A DNA stretch of 38,161 nt from Myxococcales bacterium (GCA_005779305.1 SXJR01000088.1:1-38161), one strand, 5' to 3'; shown: positions 24,437 through 33,015, counted from the stretch's first letter. Translations and numbers: made by a program. Notes: a model not told the origin generated them from the letters alone.

Positions 24437-25033
24437 TCAGAGCGACAGACGATACGGGACGTCGAAGTTCAGCTGCGTGTCGGCGCAGAAGCAGTTACCA
24501 GTCACCCAGCGGCGGCCGTCGCGTTCGACGATGCGGATCTCGCCGAGCGCCATCGGGCACGTCCCGGTGTCGGGGCCGTCCCACGCGGTCAGCGAGCCGC
24601 ACGCGAAGCGCTCGCCGACCGTGAAATGGCGCCCGGGATTGATCTCGATCGAGACGCCGTCACACGCGAGGCGCACGAGCAGGTTCCCGGCGCTCGAGCG
24701 AAGCGCGTAGTTCGAGCGCGAGGTCGACGAGCACGCCCCGGTGAGCGTGCCCGGGCTCGCGTTGGCGGCGTCGAGCAGCGGTTCGCACGCCGTGCGGCAA
24801 TCGCCGTTGGCGACCTGTCCGCAGGTCATGGTCTCGAGGCAGTTCGCGCACTCGGCGGCGGCGCGGGTCGCGCTGTCGGGCGTCGCGGCGTCGAGCTCCA
24901 TGATGCACGCGGATGTCTCCTCGGGACCGAGCGCACCGCACTCGGTTGCGGCTTCACAGATCCGCTCGATATCCTCGGGGGCACCGCCGCACGCGGCAGC
25001 GACGAACAGGACGATGGCAAGTAGGCGGCGCAT
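24437..25033 (-). CDS. Cys-rich lipoprotein, unknown function
   Basis: A 198-residue predicted lipoprotein. The signal MRRLLAIVLFVAAACGG has a clear lipobox (AAAC). The mature N-terminal half is Cys-rich and helical (ICEAATECG, SACIMELD, ECANCLETMTCGQ, DCRTACEPLL), a pattern common in small exported proteins of myxobacteria. The C-terminal half is beta-rich (ISIEINPGRHFTVGERF-like stretch, then WVTGNCFCADTQ). I cannot name a family. The start at 25033 was chosen for the signal peptide; the frame continues upstream without one. Confidence 0.72.
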   Translation of the reverse strand: MRRLLAIVLFVAAACGGAPEDIERICEAATECGALGPEETSACIMELDAATPDSATRAAAECANCLETMTCGQVANGDCRTACEPLLDAANASPGTLTGACSSTSRSNYALRSSAGNLLVRLACDGVSIEINPGRHFTVGERFACGSLTAWDGPDTGTCPMALGEIRIVERDGRRWVTGNCFCADTQLNFDVPYRLSL

Positions 25034-25070
25034 GGCTGCTGCCGCGTGTACCGAACTGACGCGGCCGCGC

Positions 25071-25368
25071 TCAACTCCAATCGTTCGATCCCCCGATGAA
25101 TGCCGAAATTTGCCATAGGCTGCCGCCCGTGATGCCGGACAAGGCCCGCCGCTGGCTGACCAGCTCGCCACGCGACAGATCGAAGGCGAGGCCGACCTCG
25201 GCGGGATTCGTGTCGGTCCCCGTGCAGCGGCCGAGTCCTCGCCACCTTGGCGACGCCGGTGCTCCGATCGATGCGCAAGACCTACGAGTTGCGGCGCTCG
25301 GTCGACCAGCCGAAGTGCACGAAGTCGCCGTCGACGCGCAGGTTGTTGGCGCGGACGATCACGCACAC
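25071..25368 (-). pseudogene. Decayed gene fragment with an in-frame stop and a frameshift
   Basis: In the 391-base gap, the minus strand reads protein-like sequence in two frames. From 25368 it gives VCVIVRANNLRVDGDFV and HFGWSTERRNS, then a TAG (25282-25284), then VLRIDRSTGVAKVARTRPL in the same frame. From 25220 a second frame gives GTDTNPAEVGLAFDLSRGEL, then VSQRRALSGITGG and SLWQISAFIGGSNDWS, ending at a TGA (25071-25073). One stop and one frameshift would join them into a single C-terminal protein segment. The protein family was not recognised. Nothing else is seen in the gap. Confidence 0.4.
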
Positions 25369-25424
25369 AATGTGTATACCTGGCTGGCGACGGAATCCTG
25401 AACTCTGGGGTTAGTCTACGCGGC

Positions 25425-27398
25425 ATGGCTGGCCCCACGATCGCGCCGGGAACGCAGCGGTCGCTCGCGAGGCACCTGCTGACCGGTGGTGTGGTGGCCG
25501 TCGCCATCAACGTGGCGATCAACGCCGCGGTCGGGCACGCCCTCTACGGCGGTGTCGCGGTCGTCCCGCTGACCGGTGACGCGAGCATCGCGGGCGACAC
25601 CATCGTGGGCGCGTTCCTGATCGCCTTCTTCACGGGGCTCGTGGTCGCACCGGCGACGCAGCGCGAGGTCCGCGCCGGTCGGGTGCGCGGCGGCGGTAAG
25701 CGCGCGCTTCCAGGCTGGTTCGCCGGTCGCCCGCTGCTCGCGGCCGTCGCGGCCGGCGTCGTGTCGGCGACGTTGGTCGGTGGTGGCGCGGTCGCGGCCG
25801 TCGCGGCCATCGGCGCCGCGCCCATGTCGGGTGGCGGGTTCCTGGCGTTCAAGATCGCGTTCGCCGGGATCTGGGGCGGTGCTGCGGCGGTGATCGTCGC
25901 AGCGATCGCCGCCGCCGGCGAGCCCGAGCCTCCTCACGACGACCGCTGGTGCCGGGACCTGGCACCAGCGGTCGCGGTCAGCTACCCGTTCGACTACATC
26001 GACAAGGGCGGGCTCGCCGTCACCAGCGCTCGCCACGGCTGCTCAGGCACCCCGACCTGGCAGCTGGTCGTGACTGGTGTGCCCGATCCTGCGGCGGTCC
26101 GGGCGGCGCTCGGCGACCTGCTCGTGCGGTATCCCGCGCTCACGACCCGTGTGCAGTCACTCGATGCCATCCCCGAGTACGCCCGTCGGTTTCGCTACGC
26201 CGCCGCGCCCACCGATCTCGACGCGATCTTCGAGCTCGTCGACCTGCGCGGCCGCCCGCCCGGCGCACTCGACGCCCTGATCCAGGACGTCTGGGACCGT
26301 CACCTCGATCAGTTCCGCGACGCGCCCATCTCGCTGACCCTGGCGATCACCGGCGACGACCACTGCCGGCTCTTGTTTCGCCAGCATCATGGCATCGCGG
26401 ATGGCCGCGCCTTCATCGGGCTGCTGGGCGACTTCGCCACCTTCGTGCGCGCGCGCCAGCGCGGCGCGGAGCCCGACGCCGCGGCGCTCGTACCGGTCGG
26501 CCGGCGTGGCGAGCTCGACGCTCTCGGCCTCGCTCCGACCACGCGCGTGGGCTACGGGCTGGCCGGGTTCGCGTCGCTGACGGCCTCGATCGCCAAGGCG
26601 CTCGCGCGTCCGATCACGAACCTGGTGCAGAACGACTCGGCGGACTACACCGGGCCGAACGGCGCGGTGCGCTGGGTGGTCGATGATGCCGCGCTCGACG
26701 GCTGGCAACGCGCCCGCCGCCAGCTCGGCGTCGGCCAGAGCGCCTTGTTCACCGCCGCGCTGTTCGGCGCTGCGCAGCGCTGGCATCGCGAGCTCGGGCG
26801 CCGGCTCGGTCGCGTCAACGCCTCCCTGGTGATGGAGACCCGCCCTCGCGATGGCGGCTTTGCCTCGTTCGCGAACCACCTGGCGACCCTCGAGGTCGAG
26901 CTGCAACTGGGACGGACCCTCGACCTGGCCGACGCTGCTCGCGCGATCCACGCGCAGCTCAAGCGTCAGCTCGATCGCAAGCGACCGCTCCATCGCCTGG
27001 TGTGCGAGCGCGCCATCGTCCTCGGCATGCCCCTCGACAAGCTCCACGCGCTGGTGTTCGAGGCGAAACGCCCGGCCTACAACCTCAACCTCTCGAACCT
27101 GATCGCCCTCGATTTCCCCGTGCTGTCCGGCGACGGCTGGGTGGCCGACGAGGTCCTGATCACCACGCCGGTCACGCCGCGCAACGGCATCGCCCTCACC
27201 GTCGTGCGTTACCACGGCCGGGTCTGCTTCAACTTCAACTACGCCGCGCCTGCGGTCAGCGGCGCGCAGACCGCCGACCTCGCGCGCCGGTTCCGCGATG
27301 CGCTCGAGGAGCTCACTGGAACCTCGGCGACCGAGGCTCCCACCGCGGCGAGCGAGTCGATCCAGCGCGACGTCATCGCTCGATCATCACCTCGGTGA
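25425..27398 (+). CDS. Membrane protein fused to a condensation/acyltransferase-like domain
   Basis: A 657-residue fusion. The first about 165 residues form four hydrophobic helices with Gly/Ala-rich sequence (for example VVAVAINVAINAAVG and AAVAAGVVSATLVGGG). The rest (about 185-640) has the layout of the CoA-dependent acyltransferase / NRPS condensation superfamily: the catalytic motif HHGIADG (H321, H322, D326) after LLFRQ, and later NASLVMETRPRDG and NLNLSNLIALDFP, which resemble the second-half motifs (for example the SNLG-like strand). These enzymes join acyl groups to amines or alcohols. No carrier protein or adenylation domain is nearby, so this is more likely a stand-alone acyltransferase (wax-ester/phthiocerol type) held at the membrane. 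Its 3' end overlaps the convergent nitroreductase gene by 26 bases. Confidence 0.8.
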   Translation: MAGPTIAPGTQRSLARHLLTGGVVAVAINVAINAAVGHALYGGVAVVPLTGDASIAGDTIVGAFLIAFFTGLVVAPATQREVRAGRVRGGGKRALPGWFAGRPLLAAVAAGVVSATLVGGGAVAAVAAIGAAPMSGGGFLAFKIAFAGIWGGAAAVIVAAIAAAGEPEPPHDDRWCRDLAPAVAVSYPFDYIDKGGLAVTSARHGCSGTPTWQLVVTGVPDPAAVRAALGDLLVRYPALTTRVQSLDAIPEYARRFRYAAAPTDLDAIFELVDLRGRPPGALDALIQDVWDRHLDQFRDAPISLTLAITGDDHCRLLFRQHHGIADGRAFIGLLGDFATFVRARQRGAEPDAAALVPVGRRGELDALGLAPTTRVGYGLAGFASLTASIAKALARPITNLVQNDSADYTGPNGAVRWVVDDAALDGWQRARRQLGVGQSALFTAALFGAAQRWHRELGRRLGRVNASLVMETRPRDGGFASFANHLATLEVELQLGRTLDLADAARAIHAQLKRQLDRKRPLHRLVCERAIVLGMPLDKLHALVFEAKRPAYNLNLSNLIALDFPVLSGDGWVADEVLITTPVTPRNGIALTVVRYHGRVCFNFNYAAPAVSGAQTADLARRFRDALEELTGTSATEAPTAASESIQRDVIARSSPR

Positions 27399-28047
27399 GC
27401 GCCTTGCGCTCGAGATCGGGGACGAGCGCGCCCGCGGCAGGCAAACCGACCGGGATCAGCACGTACGGGCGTTCGTGGGCGGGACGGCCCAGCAACTCGC
27501 GGAGGAACGCCATCGGGCTCGGCGTGTGGGTGAGCGTGGCGAGACCGGCGTGGTGCAGCGCGGCGAGCAGGATCCCGACGGCGATCCCGACCGACTCGTC
27601 GACGTAGTAGTGCTTCACCCGCTTCTCACCGTCGGGCGTCGCCTCGACTCGCCATGGTTGTGCGAAGACCACGATCAGCGCGGGCGCGTCGGTCAGGTGC
27701 GGCTTGTGCCAGTCGAGGCCGAGCGGCGCGAGCGCGGTCCGCCACTCCTCCGACATGCGGTCTTCCCAGAGCTTCTTCTCTTCTTGCTCGGCGGCCTCTC
27801 GGAGCCGCCGCTTGAGCTCGGGATCGCGGACCACGACGAAGACCCACGGCTGCTGATGCGCGCCCGACGGTGCGCTGCTCGCCGCGGCGATGGCGTCGCG
27901 CAGGATCTGGTCGGGGAACGGCTCGGGCGAGAAGTCGCGCACCGTGCGGCGCCGGGCCATGGTCTCGGCGAACTGCCGCGCGCGGCGAGCCATCTCGTCG
28001 GGCGGTAGCCGCTCGAAGGGCAGGGGAATGGGACGGTACGCGCTCAT
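27373..28047 (-). CDS. Nitroreductase-fold flavoprotein, iodotyrosine deiodinase (IYD)-like
   Basis: A 224-residue FMN protein. It matches animal and bacterial iodotyrosine deiodinases along its length: RRRTVRDFSPEPFP, then SAPSGAHQQPWVFVVVRDP, then WHKPHLTDAPALIVVFAQPW, VKHYYVDESVGIAVGILLAA, LGRPAHERPYVLIPVGLP and PDLERKALTEVM. The active-site lid region EEKKLWEDRM keeps the acidic residue, and WHKPH keeps the lysine that holds the amino acid's charged groups; the lid tyrosine of human IYD is a tryptophan here. It may therefore reduce halo- or nitro-aromatics, possibly halotyrosines. The start at 28047 has a GGAG a few bases upstream; a longer frame to 28116 lacks this. No signal or membrane anchor (unlike the animal enzyme). 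Convergent with the gene before it. Confidence 0.9.
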   Translation of the reverse strand: MSAYRPIPLPFERLPPDEMARRARQFAETMARRRTVRDFSPEPFPDQILRDAIAAASSAPSGAHQQPWVFVVVRDPELKRRLREAAEQEEKKLWEDRMSEEWRTALAPLGLDWHKPHLTDAPALIVVFAQPWRVEATPDGEKRVKHYYVDESVGIAVGILLAALHHAGLATLTHTPSPMAFLRELLGRPAHERPYVLIPVGLPAAGALVPDLERKALTEVMIER

Positions 28048-28243
28048 GATCTCCGCCTCCGCGCTCAACGACGAGAGTCGTACCAGGCGTCGGCGCATGC
28101 AGGAGCCAGGCGCCAAAGCGGCGGCGCCTGGAGTGTCCAGTAGAACTTGACACTGGCTATTCGCGTGGCCACCGGTTCTAAGTGAAATCAGCTAGATATG
28201 ATTGATGCCGACTGGTATGGGCGTTGCGTCAGGAGGCTCGCTC

Positions 28244-30571
28244 ATGCTCAAGCACTTGTTGCTCTTCTGCCTGGTCGGGACCCTCGCGGCGTGCGCCGAC
28301 GCGCCGGTTCCTCCGACCGAGCCCTTCGTTCCCGACGATGGGAAAGCCGACGGTGGCTCGGCGAGCTGCTTCGTCGATGGAGGTGCGGTCGCCGCGAGCA
28401 ACGCGCCCGCGACCTTCGAAGCCGGAGCGTTCCGCGTCACGGTGAGCAGCGACGTTCGGCTCGATGTCCGCCATGCGGCGTCGCCGTCGCGTTCGCTCTT
28501 CGCGAGCCCGACGAGCGGTGGCGCATTCGCGATGGCCCGCGTCGACCTGACGGCGGAGGAACATCAAGGCTCGTTCACGGTGAACGCGCCCGCGTCTCTG
28601 GTCTGCTCGCAGCCGCGCCTCGAACGAGCAGGGGTGAGCGGCGATACGGTCGTCCTACGCGGAGGTTTCCGCGATCCGGCGCCGGCTTGCGGCACGCTGC
28701 GCTGGGAGCTGCAGCTGTGCCAGGCCGCCGCGGGACACCTCAGGTTCCGGCTCGCCTCGAACGACCCTTCGTTCGATCGCCTCTCTCTGCGCGCGGCCTC
28801 CGACGGTACCGAACGCATCTACGGCGGCGGCGAGACCTTCGGGCACGATCGGATCGACCTCAAGGGCCGGTTGATTCCCGTGCTCGCGCAGGAGGGCGGC
28901 GTGGGACGAGGACATGTGCCCATCACGCCCGCGGTGAACGCCGCGTCGCCGGGGTCGGGCGGCAGCGAGAGCTCGTCGTACCACGCCGCACCTCATTACC
29001 TGACGTCGCGACTCCGCTCGATGTTTCTCGAGGACACCGAGTACGCGGAGCTCGACTTTCGCCAGCTCGCTGCGACCGAGGTGCGGCTGTTCGCGCCGAC
29101 GATGACGGGACGGATTCTCTACGGTGACTCGCCCCTCGCGCTCATCGAGCGATTCACCGAGTTCGCGGGACGCATGCCACCGCTGCCAGCGTGGGTCGAC
29201 CGCGGCGCGATCGTGGCGATCGCGCGCGATCTGCCTCGCAGCCGCGAGATCGTCGACCAGCTCCGCTCGCGAGGTGCGGCGATCTCCGCGGTCTGGAACC
29301 AGACCTGGTCAGGCAAGACGCGGACCTTCATCGGCGAGCAGGTGCTGTGGAACTGGGTCCAGAGCCGGACCTACCATCCGGGCTGGTCGTCGTTCGTGGC
29401 CGGCCTCGCTGCCGATGGGATCCGCACGCTCTGCTACGTGAACCCGATGCTCGTCGACCCACCGGCCGACGCTGCGGTGACCCGCAATCTCTACGCCGAG
29501 GCGCTCTCGGCCGGCTACTTCGTCCGGAAGCCGGACGGTTCGCCCTACCTGATGAAGGTCACGGCGTTCGACGTCGGCCTCCTCGACCTCACCAACCCCG
29601 CTGCACGTTCGTGGATGAAGGCGGTGCTCCAGGACGAGCTCCTCGATGCGGCAGGTTGTTCGGGCTGGATGGCCGACTTCGCCGAAGCGCTGCCGTTCGA
29701 CGCTCGCCTTGCGTCGGGCCAGGGCGGGGCCTCGTTTCACAATCAATACCCGGTGGAGTGGGCGCGTCTCAACCGAGAGGCGATCGAGGAAGCGGGGCGG
29801 CTGGGCGACGTCGTGATCTGGAATCGGTCCGGATCGACGCGCACGCCGCGCCACAGCCTCCTCATGTGGGAGGGTGATCAGCTCACGACCTGGGACAAGT
29901 ACGACGGCATGGTCTCGGCGCTGCACGGCTTGCTCGCCGGTGGGATGTCGGGTCTCGCCCTCAATCACTCGGACACGGGCGGCTACACGTCGCTCAGCCT
30001 CTGGGGGCTCGCCGGTTACGAGCGCGAGCCCGAGCTCCTCCAGCGCTGGACCGAGATGAACGCCTTCACCGCGGTGTTGCGGACGCACGAAGGCAACCAG
30101 CCCGACGTGAACGCGCAGATCTACTCGAGCGGCGCGCTGCTCGACCACTTCGCGCGAATGAGCCGTGTGTACCGTGCGCTCGGGTTCTACCGGTCCCAGC
30201 TCGGGCAGGAAGCGGCGACCCGCGGCTGGCCGATCGTGCGCCATCTCTGGCTGCACTATCCCGACGACGCCACGGCACAGACCGTCGACGACCAGTTCCT
30301 GCTCGGGAGCGAGCTCCTGGTCGCGCCGGTCAAGAACAAGTGCTGGACCTGGCCCTTCTGTCCCTACGACAAGCAGGTCTACCTGCCGCGCGGAGAATGG
30401 GTCCACCTGTGGAACGGACAGGTAATGGGGTCGACCTCGGTCGGCGGGCACGTGAACGTGCGGGCTCCGATCGGCGAGCCCGCGGTGTTCTATCGCAGGG
30501 GTTCGACGATCGCGCCGACCCTGGTGGCCAACCTGCGCAGCGAGGGCATCACGGTCGCCGACGCGCGCTGA
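28244..30571 (+). CDS. GH31 family glycoside hydrolase, lipoprotein (sulfoquinovosidase-like architecture)
   Basis: A 775-residue exported enzyme. The signal MLKHLLLFCLVGTLAAC has a lipobox (LAAC), followed by a Pro/Gly linker. The catalytic barrel is GH31: nucleophile D478 in GWMADFAEALPFD and acid/base D545 in MWEGDQLTTWDKYDG, then LALNHSDTGGYTS. The order and wording of blocks (WNQTWSG...LWNW, RTLCYVNPMLV) is closest, as I recall it, to YihQ-type sulfoquinovosidases. However, in the sulfonate-binding set the position of the YihQ arginine is Gln366 here; Q353 and W369 are kept. The natural substrate may therefore not be sulfoquinovose. The start at 28244 is set by AGGAGG at 28231-28236; two earlier ATGs in the frame lack this. 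TTGACA at 28147-28152 has no matching -10 box. Confidence 0.9.
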   Translation: MLKHLLLFCLVGTLAACADAPVPPTEPFVPDDGKADGGSASCFVDGGAVAASNAPATFEAGAFRVTVSSDVRLDVRHAASPSRSLFASPTSGGAFAMARVDLTAEEHQGSFTVNAPASLVCSQPRLERAGVSGDTVVLRGGFRDPAPACGTLRWELQLCQAAAGHLRFRLASNDPSFDRLSLRAASDGTERIYGGGETFGHDRIDLKGRLIPVLAQEGGVGRGHVPITPAVNAASPGSGGSESSSYHAAPHYLTSRLRSMFLEDTEYAELDFRQLAATEVRLFAPTMTGRILYGDSPLALIERFTEFAGRMPPLPAWVDRGAIVAIARDLPRSREIVDQLRSRGAAISAVWNQTWSGKTRTFIGEQVLWNWVQSRTYHPGWSSFVAGLAADGIRTLCYVNPMLVDPPADAAVTRNLYAEALSAGYFVRKPDGSPYLMKVTAFDVGLLDLTNPAARSWMKAVLQDELLDAAGCSGWMADFAEALPFDARLASGQGGASFHNQYPVEWARLNREAIEEAGRLGDVVIWNRSGSTRTPRHSLLMWEGDQLTTWDKYDGMVSALHGLLAGGMSGLALNHSDTGGYTSLSLWGLAGYEREPELLQRWTEMNAFTAVLRTHEGNQPDVNAQIYSSGALLDHFARMSRVYRALGFYRSQLGQEAATRGWPIVRHLWLHYPDDATAQTVDDQFLLGSELLVAPVKNKCWTWPFCPYDKQVYLPRGEWVHLWNGQVMGSTSVGGHVNVRAPIGEPAVFYRRGSTIAPTLVANLRSEGITVADAR

Positions 30572-30582
30572 CCCTCACGTGA

Positions 30583-31737
30583 TCAGGGCATCGTCGCGGG
30601 TGGCGCCAGATCGGCCACGGGGATGGTCGCGCCGTCGAGGCTCTTGATGAACTGCACCAGATCGTCGATCTCGTCGTCGGTCAGCGCCGGGAGGATGGAC
30701 AGCTCGTTTAGCGGATCGAGCTGGCCGCTGGCGCCGGTGAAGTGCGCGACCACATCTCGGATCGCGACCTCGCTACCATCGTGCAGGTACGGTGACGTCC
30801 GCGCCGCCGAGCGCAGCATGGGCGTGAGGAACTTGCCGCGATCGGCCTCGTCCCTGGTCACGAGGAAGCGGCCGTCGTCGGGTCGCCGACCCTGTGCGTC
30901 GGGTACCGAGGTCGAGACGTTGTGGAACTCGAAGTCCGACAGCAACGGACCGTCATGGCACAGCACGCACTGGGCCTTGCCGATGAACAGGATCGCGCCG
31001 CGCTTGGCGGCGTCGCTGATGGCGTCGTCGTCGCCGGCATTCCACGCGTCGAACGCGGCGTCGCGCGCTACCGCGACCCGGACGAAGACCGCCATGGCCT
31101 CGCCGGTCATCCGCCACAGCCTCGCCGGCGTGACCGCCGTGATGTCCTCGCCGAACGCCTGCTGGTACAGCGGCACGTAGCCCGGGATCTCGGTGGTGAG
31201 CGTGGCCCGCAGGTTGCGCTGCGCCGCCGGGAGATCGATCTCCTCGCCGGCGCTCACCGGAAGCCGGGACAGGTTCATGTTGGGTTCGGCGAGCGGCAAC
31301 ACCATCAGATCGGCGACATCGGTGAAGTGAGAACCGTCCCAGCGCGCCATCGGCGCATACACCAGGTTGAGCAGCGACGGCGCGTGGCGATGCAGCGTCG
31401 GCGTGATCGCCGGGAACGAGCGATCCGGAGCGTCGAGGGGGCCCCCGGAGTGGAAGTTGCTCGTCGCCAGGTGGCAGTTGCCGCACGCGGTCTGGCCCGA
31501 GCCCGACAGCCGCGGGTCCGAGAAGAGCACGCGCCCGAGCTCCTTCTTCGCGTCGGTCGTCGGGTTGTCGGGCCACACCGGCAGCGGCGGGACCGGCGGG
31601 ATGGCGGCGATGCGCAGCCCCGTGGAGGGATCCACCGGCAGGTCGAGCTGGGTTCCGTCGCCGTCGGTGGCGCACCCGGCCAGGAGCGCGGAGAGCGAGG
31701 CCGCCAGGAGCGGCAGCGTGCGGCGCACGGCGCTCAC
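30583..31737 (-). CDS. Di-haem cytochrome c peroxidase / MauG family lipoprotein
   Basis: A 384-residue exported protein with two c-type haem sites: CGNCH (85-89) and CVLCH (257-261). The family block AKKELGRVLFSDPRLSGSGQ precedes the first haem, and FLTPMLRSAARTSPYLHDG follows the second. The signal is SAVRRTLPLLAASLSALLAGC, a lipoprotein type. Start codon GTG at 31737; the GTGA overlaps the stop of the upstream lipoprotein gene, so the two are translationally coupled. MauG and its relatives oxidise protein tryptophans rather than free peroxide, and the coupling to a lipoprotein fits such a substrate pair (inference). A simple peroxidase role is the alternative. Confidence 0.92.
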   Translation of the reverse strand: MSAVRRTLPLLAASLSALLAGCATDGDGTQLDLPVDPSTGLRIAAIPPVPPLPVWPDNPTTDAKKELGRVLFSDPRLSGSGQTACGNCHLATSNFHSGGPLDAPDRSFPAITPTLHRHAPSLLNLVYAPMARWDGSHFTDVADLMVLPLAEPNMNLSRLPVSAGEEIDLPAAQRNLRATLTTEIPGYVPLYQQAFGEDITAVTPARLWRMTGEAMAVFVRVAVARDAAFDAWNAGDDDAISDAAKRGAILFIGKAQCVLCHDGPLLSDFEFHNVSTSVPDAQGRRPDDGRFLVTRDEADRGKFLTPMLRSAARTSPYLHDGSEVAIRDVVAHFTGASGQLDPLNELSILPALTDDEIDDLVQFIKSLDGATIPVADLAPPATMP

Positions 31738-32339
31738 GGGATGATGAGGATGGTGCGCTCGAAGGCGGCCAGGGTCTGGTCGCGATCGGCGAGGTCGGTG
31801 GGCGTGCGGTTGGTGATCTCCACGCTCGCGTCGGCGTCCATCACGTTCAGTCGCAGCGTGCCCAGCGCCGGATCGGGATCTCCGGGCAGGACGTCCACGT
31901 TGGACAGGTTGAACGACGCCAGGTCGCCGCCCGCCGCTGCGGGCGGACTCTCCTCGAACGCGAGCTGGGCGGCGTTGATCGGCGTGTGCACGTAGAGCAC
32001 GAGCACCATGTCGTAGGCGCCGGCTTCGAACATCGGGTCCGTGGTCTCGGTGATCGCGAGGCCGGGCGGCACCTCGCCCCAGCGCTGCCACAGCGCCGGA
32101 TCGTTGCCCGACGAGAACCCGGCGGGGAACACGCCGACGTAGTACGGCTTGCCGGTCACGTCAGCGGGGGCGTGGGTGGCCAGGCTCGCCGCCGGGCTGA
32201 GGAACTCCAGCTCGCCGTCGGCGTTGACGGTCAGCGTGGCGCTCATGGTGAGGGCGTGGCCAGCATCGCTGGCGTCCTCCGACACACAGCCGGTGACCGA
32301 AACAGCGAGCAAGAGGGCGGTGGCGAGACGCGGAAGCAT
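31734..32339 (-). CDS. Lipoprotein of unknown function coupled to a di-haem enzyme
   Basis: A 201-residue predicted lipoprotein: MLPRLATALLLAVSVTGC (lipobox VTGC). The body is beta-rich with no recognised domain; it has a repeated layout of short strands (LTVNADGELEFLSP, YYVGVFPAGFSSG, VDVLPGDPDPALG). Its only two tryptophans are adjacent, in LWQRWGEVPPG. The ATG at 32339 was chosen for the signal and the GAGGAG upstream; an earlier in-frame ATG exists at 32396. Its stop overlaps the start of the di-haem peroxidase gene. The arrangement resembles MbnP/MbnH pairs, in which the di-haem enzyme modifies a tryptophan of its partner, but this protein lacks the MbnP sequence motifs I know. That role is therefore only a hypothesis. 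Confidence 0.8.
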   Translation of the reverse strand: MLPRLATALLLAVSVTGCVSEDASDAGHALTMSATLTVNADGELEFLSPAASLATHAPADVTGKPYYVGVFPAGFSSGNDPALWQRWGEVPPGLAITETTDPMFEAGAYDMVLVLYVHTPINAAQLAFEESPPAAAGGDLASFNLSNVDVLPGDPDPALGTLRLNVMDADASVEITNRTPTDLADRDQTLAAFERTILIIP

Positions 32340-32367
32340 TCGGGCTCCTCGGGGTTGGAGTGGCCGC

Positions 32368-32396
32368 ATCTTTGGTCCGATCAACAAGATAGTCAA
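32368..32396 (-). promoter_or_regulatory. Sigma-70-like promoter for the lipoprotein/di-haem operon
   Basis: On the minus strand, TTGACT (32396-32391) is followed after 17 bases by AAAGAT (32373-32368). The -35 is close to consensus; the -10 is partial. It is 29 bases upstream of the chosen start at 32339, in the most AT-rich stretch nearby. Confidence 0.45.
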
Positions 32397-32419
32397 GAGT
32401 GCAACTTCCTAGTTTTTAC

Positions 32420-32449
32420 TTGAACGCGAGGGGGCCGGTCGCCTAGGGT
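32420..32449 (+). promoter_or_regulatory. Weak promoter candidate for the lipoprotein at 32473
   Basis: TTGAAC (32420-32425) and TAGGGT (32444-32449) are 18 bases apart on the plus strand. They are back to back with the minus-strand promoter, and the start at 32473 lies 24 bases downstream. The -10 match is partial. Confidence 0.3.
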
Positions 32450-32472
32450 GCGTCGCACCGAGGAGGATGCAG

Positions 32473-33015
32473 ATGCTGACTTGTTTGCGACTGGCCCTTT
32501 GCACGTTCCCGATCATCGCGTGCTCGACCGACAGCGCGCCCGACCCGGATCCCGCGACTCCAGATGCGGCGACCACCATCGACAGCGGCAGCGGTGGCGG
32601 CGCCGACGCGCCCCCGAGCAGCGCCGCGCGCCTGTCCGGTGTCGTCCGCCGCTCCGCGGCGCCTCAGGGCGACGCCGCTGGCAACGTCTACATCGCGCTC
32701 TTCGATCGCGATCCGATCGCCAACATGGACACCGCCGTCGTCGTGGGCAACGCGCTCCTCCCCGGCGTCGATCTCGCCGCCGCCGGAGCGACCGTCGGTT
32801 ACGTCGTCGGCGACGTGCCTCCGCGCGCCGACGCTTACTTCGTGATCGCGTTCCTCGACGACAACGGCAACGTCGACCAGAACAACCCGGACGCCGCCGG
32901 CCCCGATCGCGGCGACCTGGTCAGCCTGATGGGCGTCTCGGCCCCCCGGGTCACCGTGGCCACCGCCGGCGACCACAACCACGACATCGACCTCAACCTC
33001 GTCATGCCGTTCTGA
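32473..33015 (+). CDS. Lipoprotein with Asp/Asn-rich calcium-loop-like segment
   Basis: A 180-residue predicted lipoprotein: MLTCLRLALCTFPIIACSTDS with lipobox IIAC, then a Pro/Asp/Ser/Gly-rich linker and a beta-rich domain (LSGVVRRSAAP, VYIALFDRDP, YFVIAFLDDNGNVDQNNPD). The last segment, DDNGNVDQNNPDAAGPDRGD, resembles a calcium-binding Asp/Asn loop. The start at 32473 has AGGAGG (32461-32466) at a normal six-base spacing; the ATG at 32467 lies immediately on that motif and is unlikely. Function unknown. Confidence 0.78.
   Translation: MLTCLRLALCTFPIIACSTDSAPDPDPATPDAATTIDSGSGGGADAPPSSAARLSGVVRRSAAPQGDAAGNVYIALFDRDPIANMDTAVVVGNALLPGVDLAAAGATVGYVVGDVPPRADAYFVIAFLDDNGNVDQNNPDAAGPDRGDLVSLMGVSAPRVTVATAGDHNHDIDLNLVMPF

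Noticed and set aside
28147-28181. TTGACA with a possible TTCTAA as a promoter for the GH31 gene
   Set aside because: The spacing is 23 bases, too long for a sigma-70 promoter.
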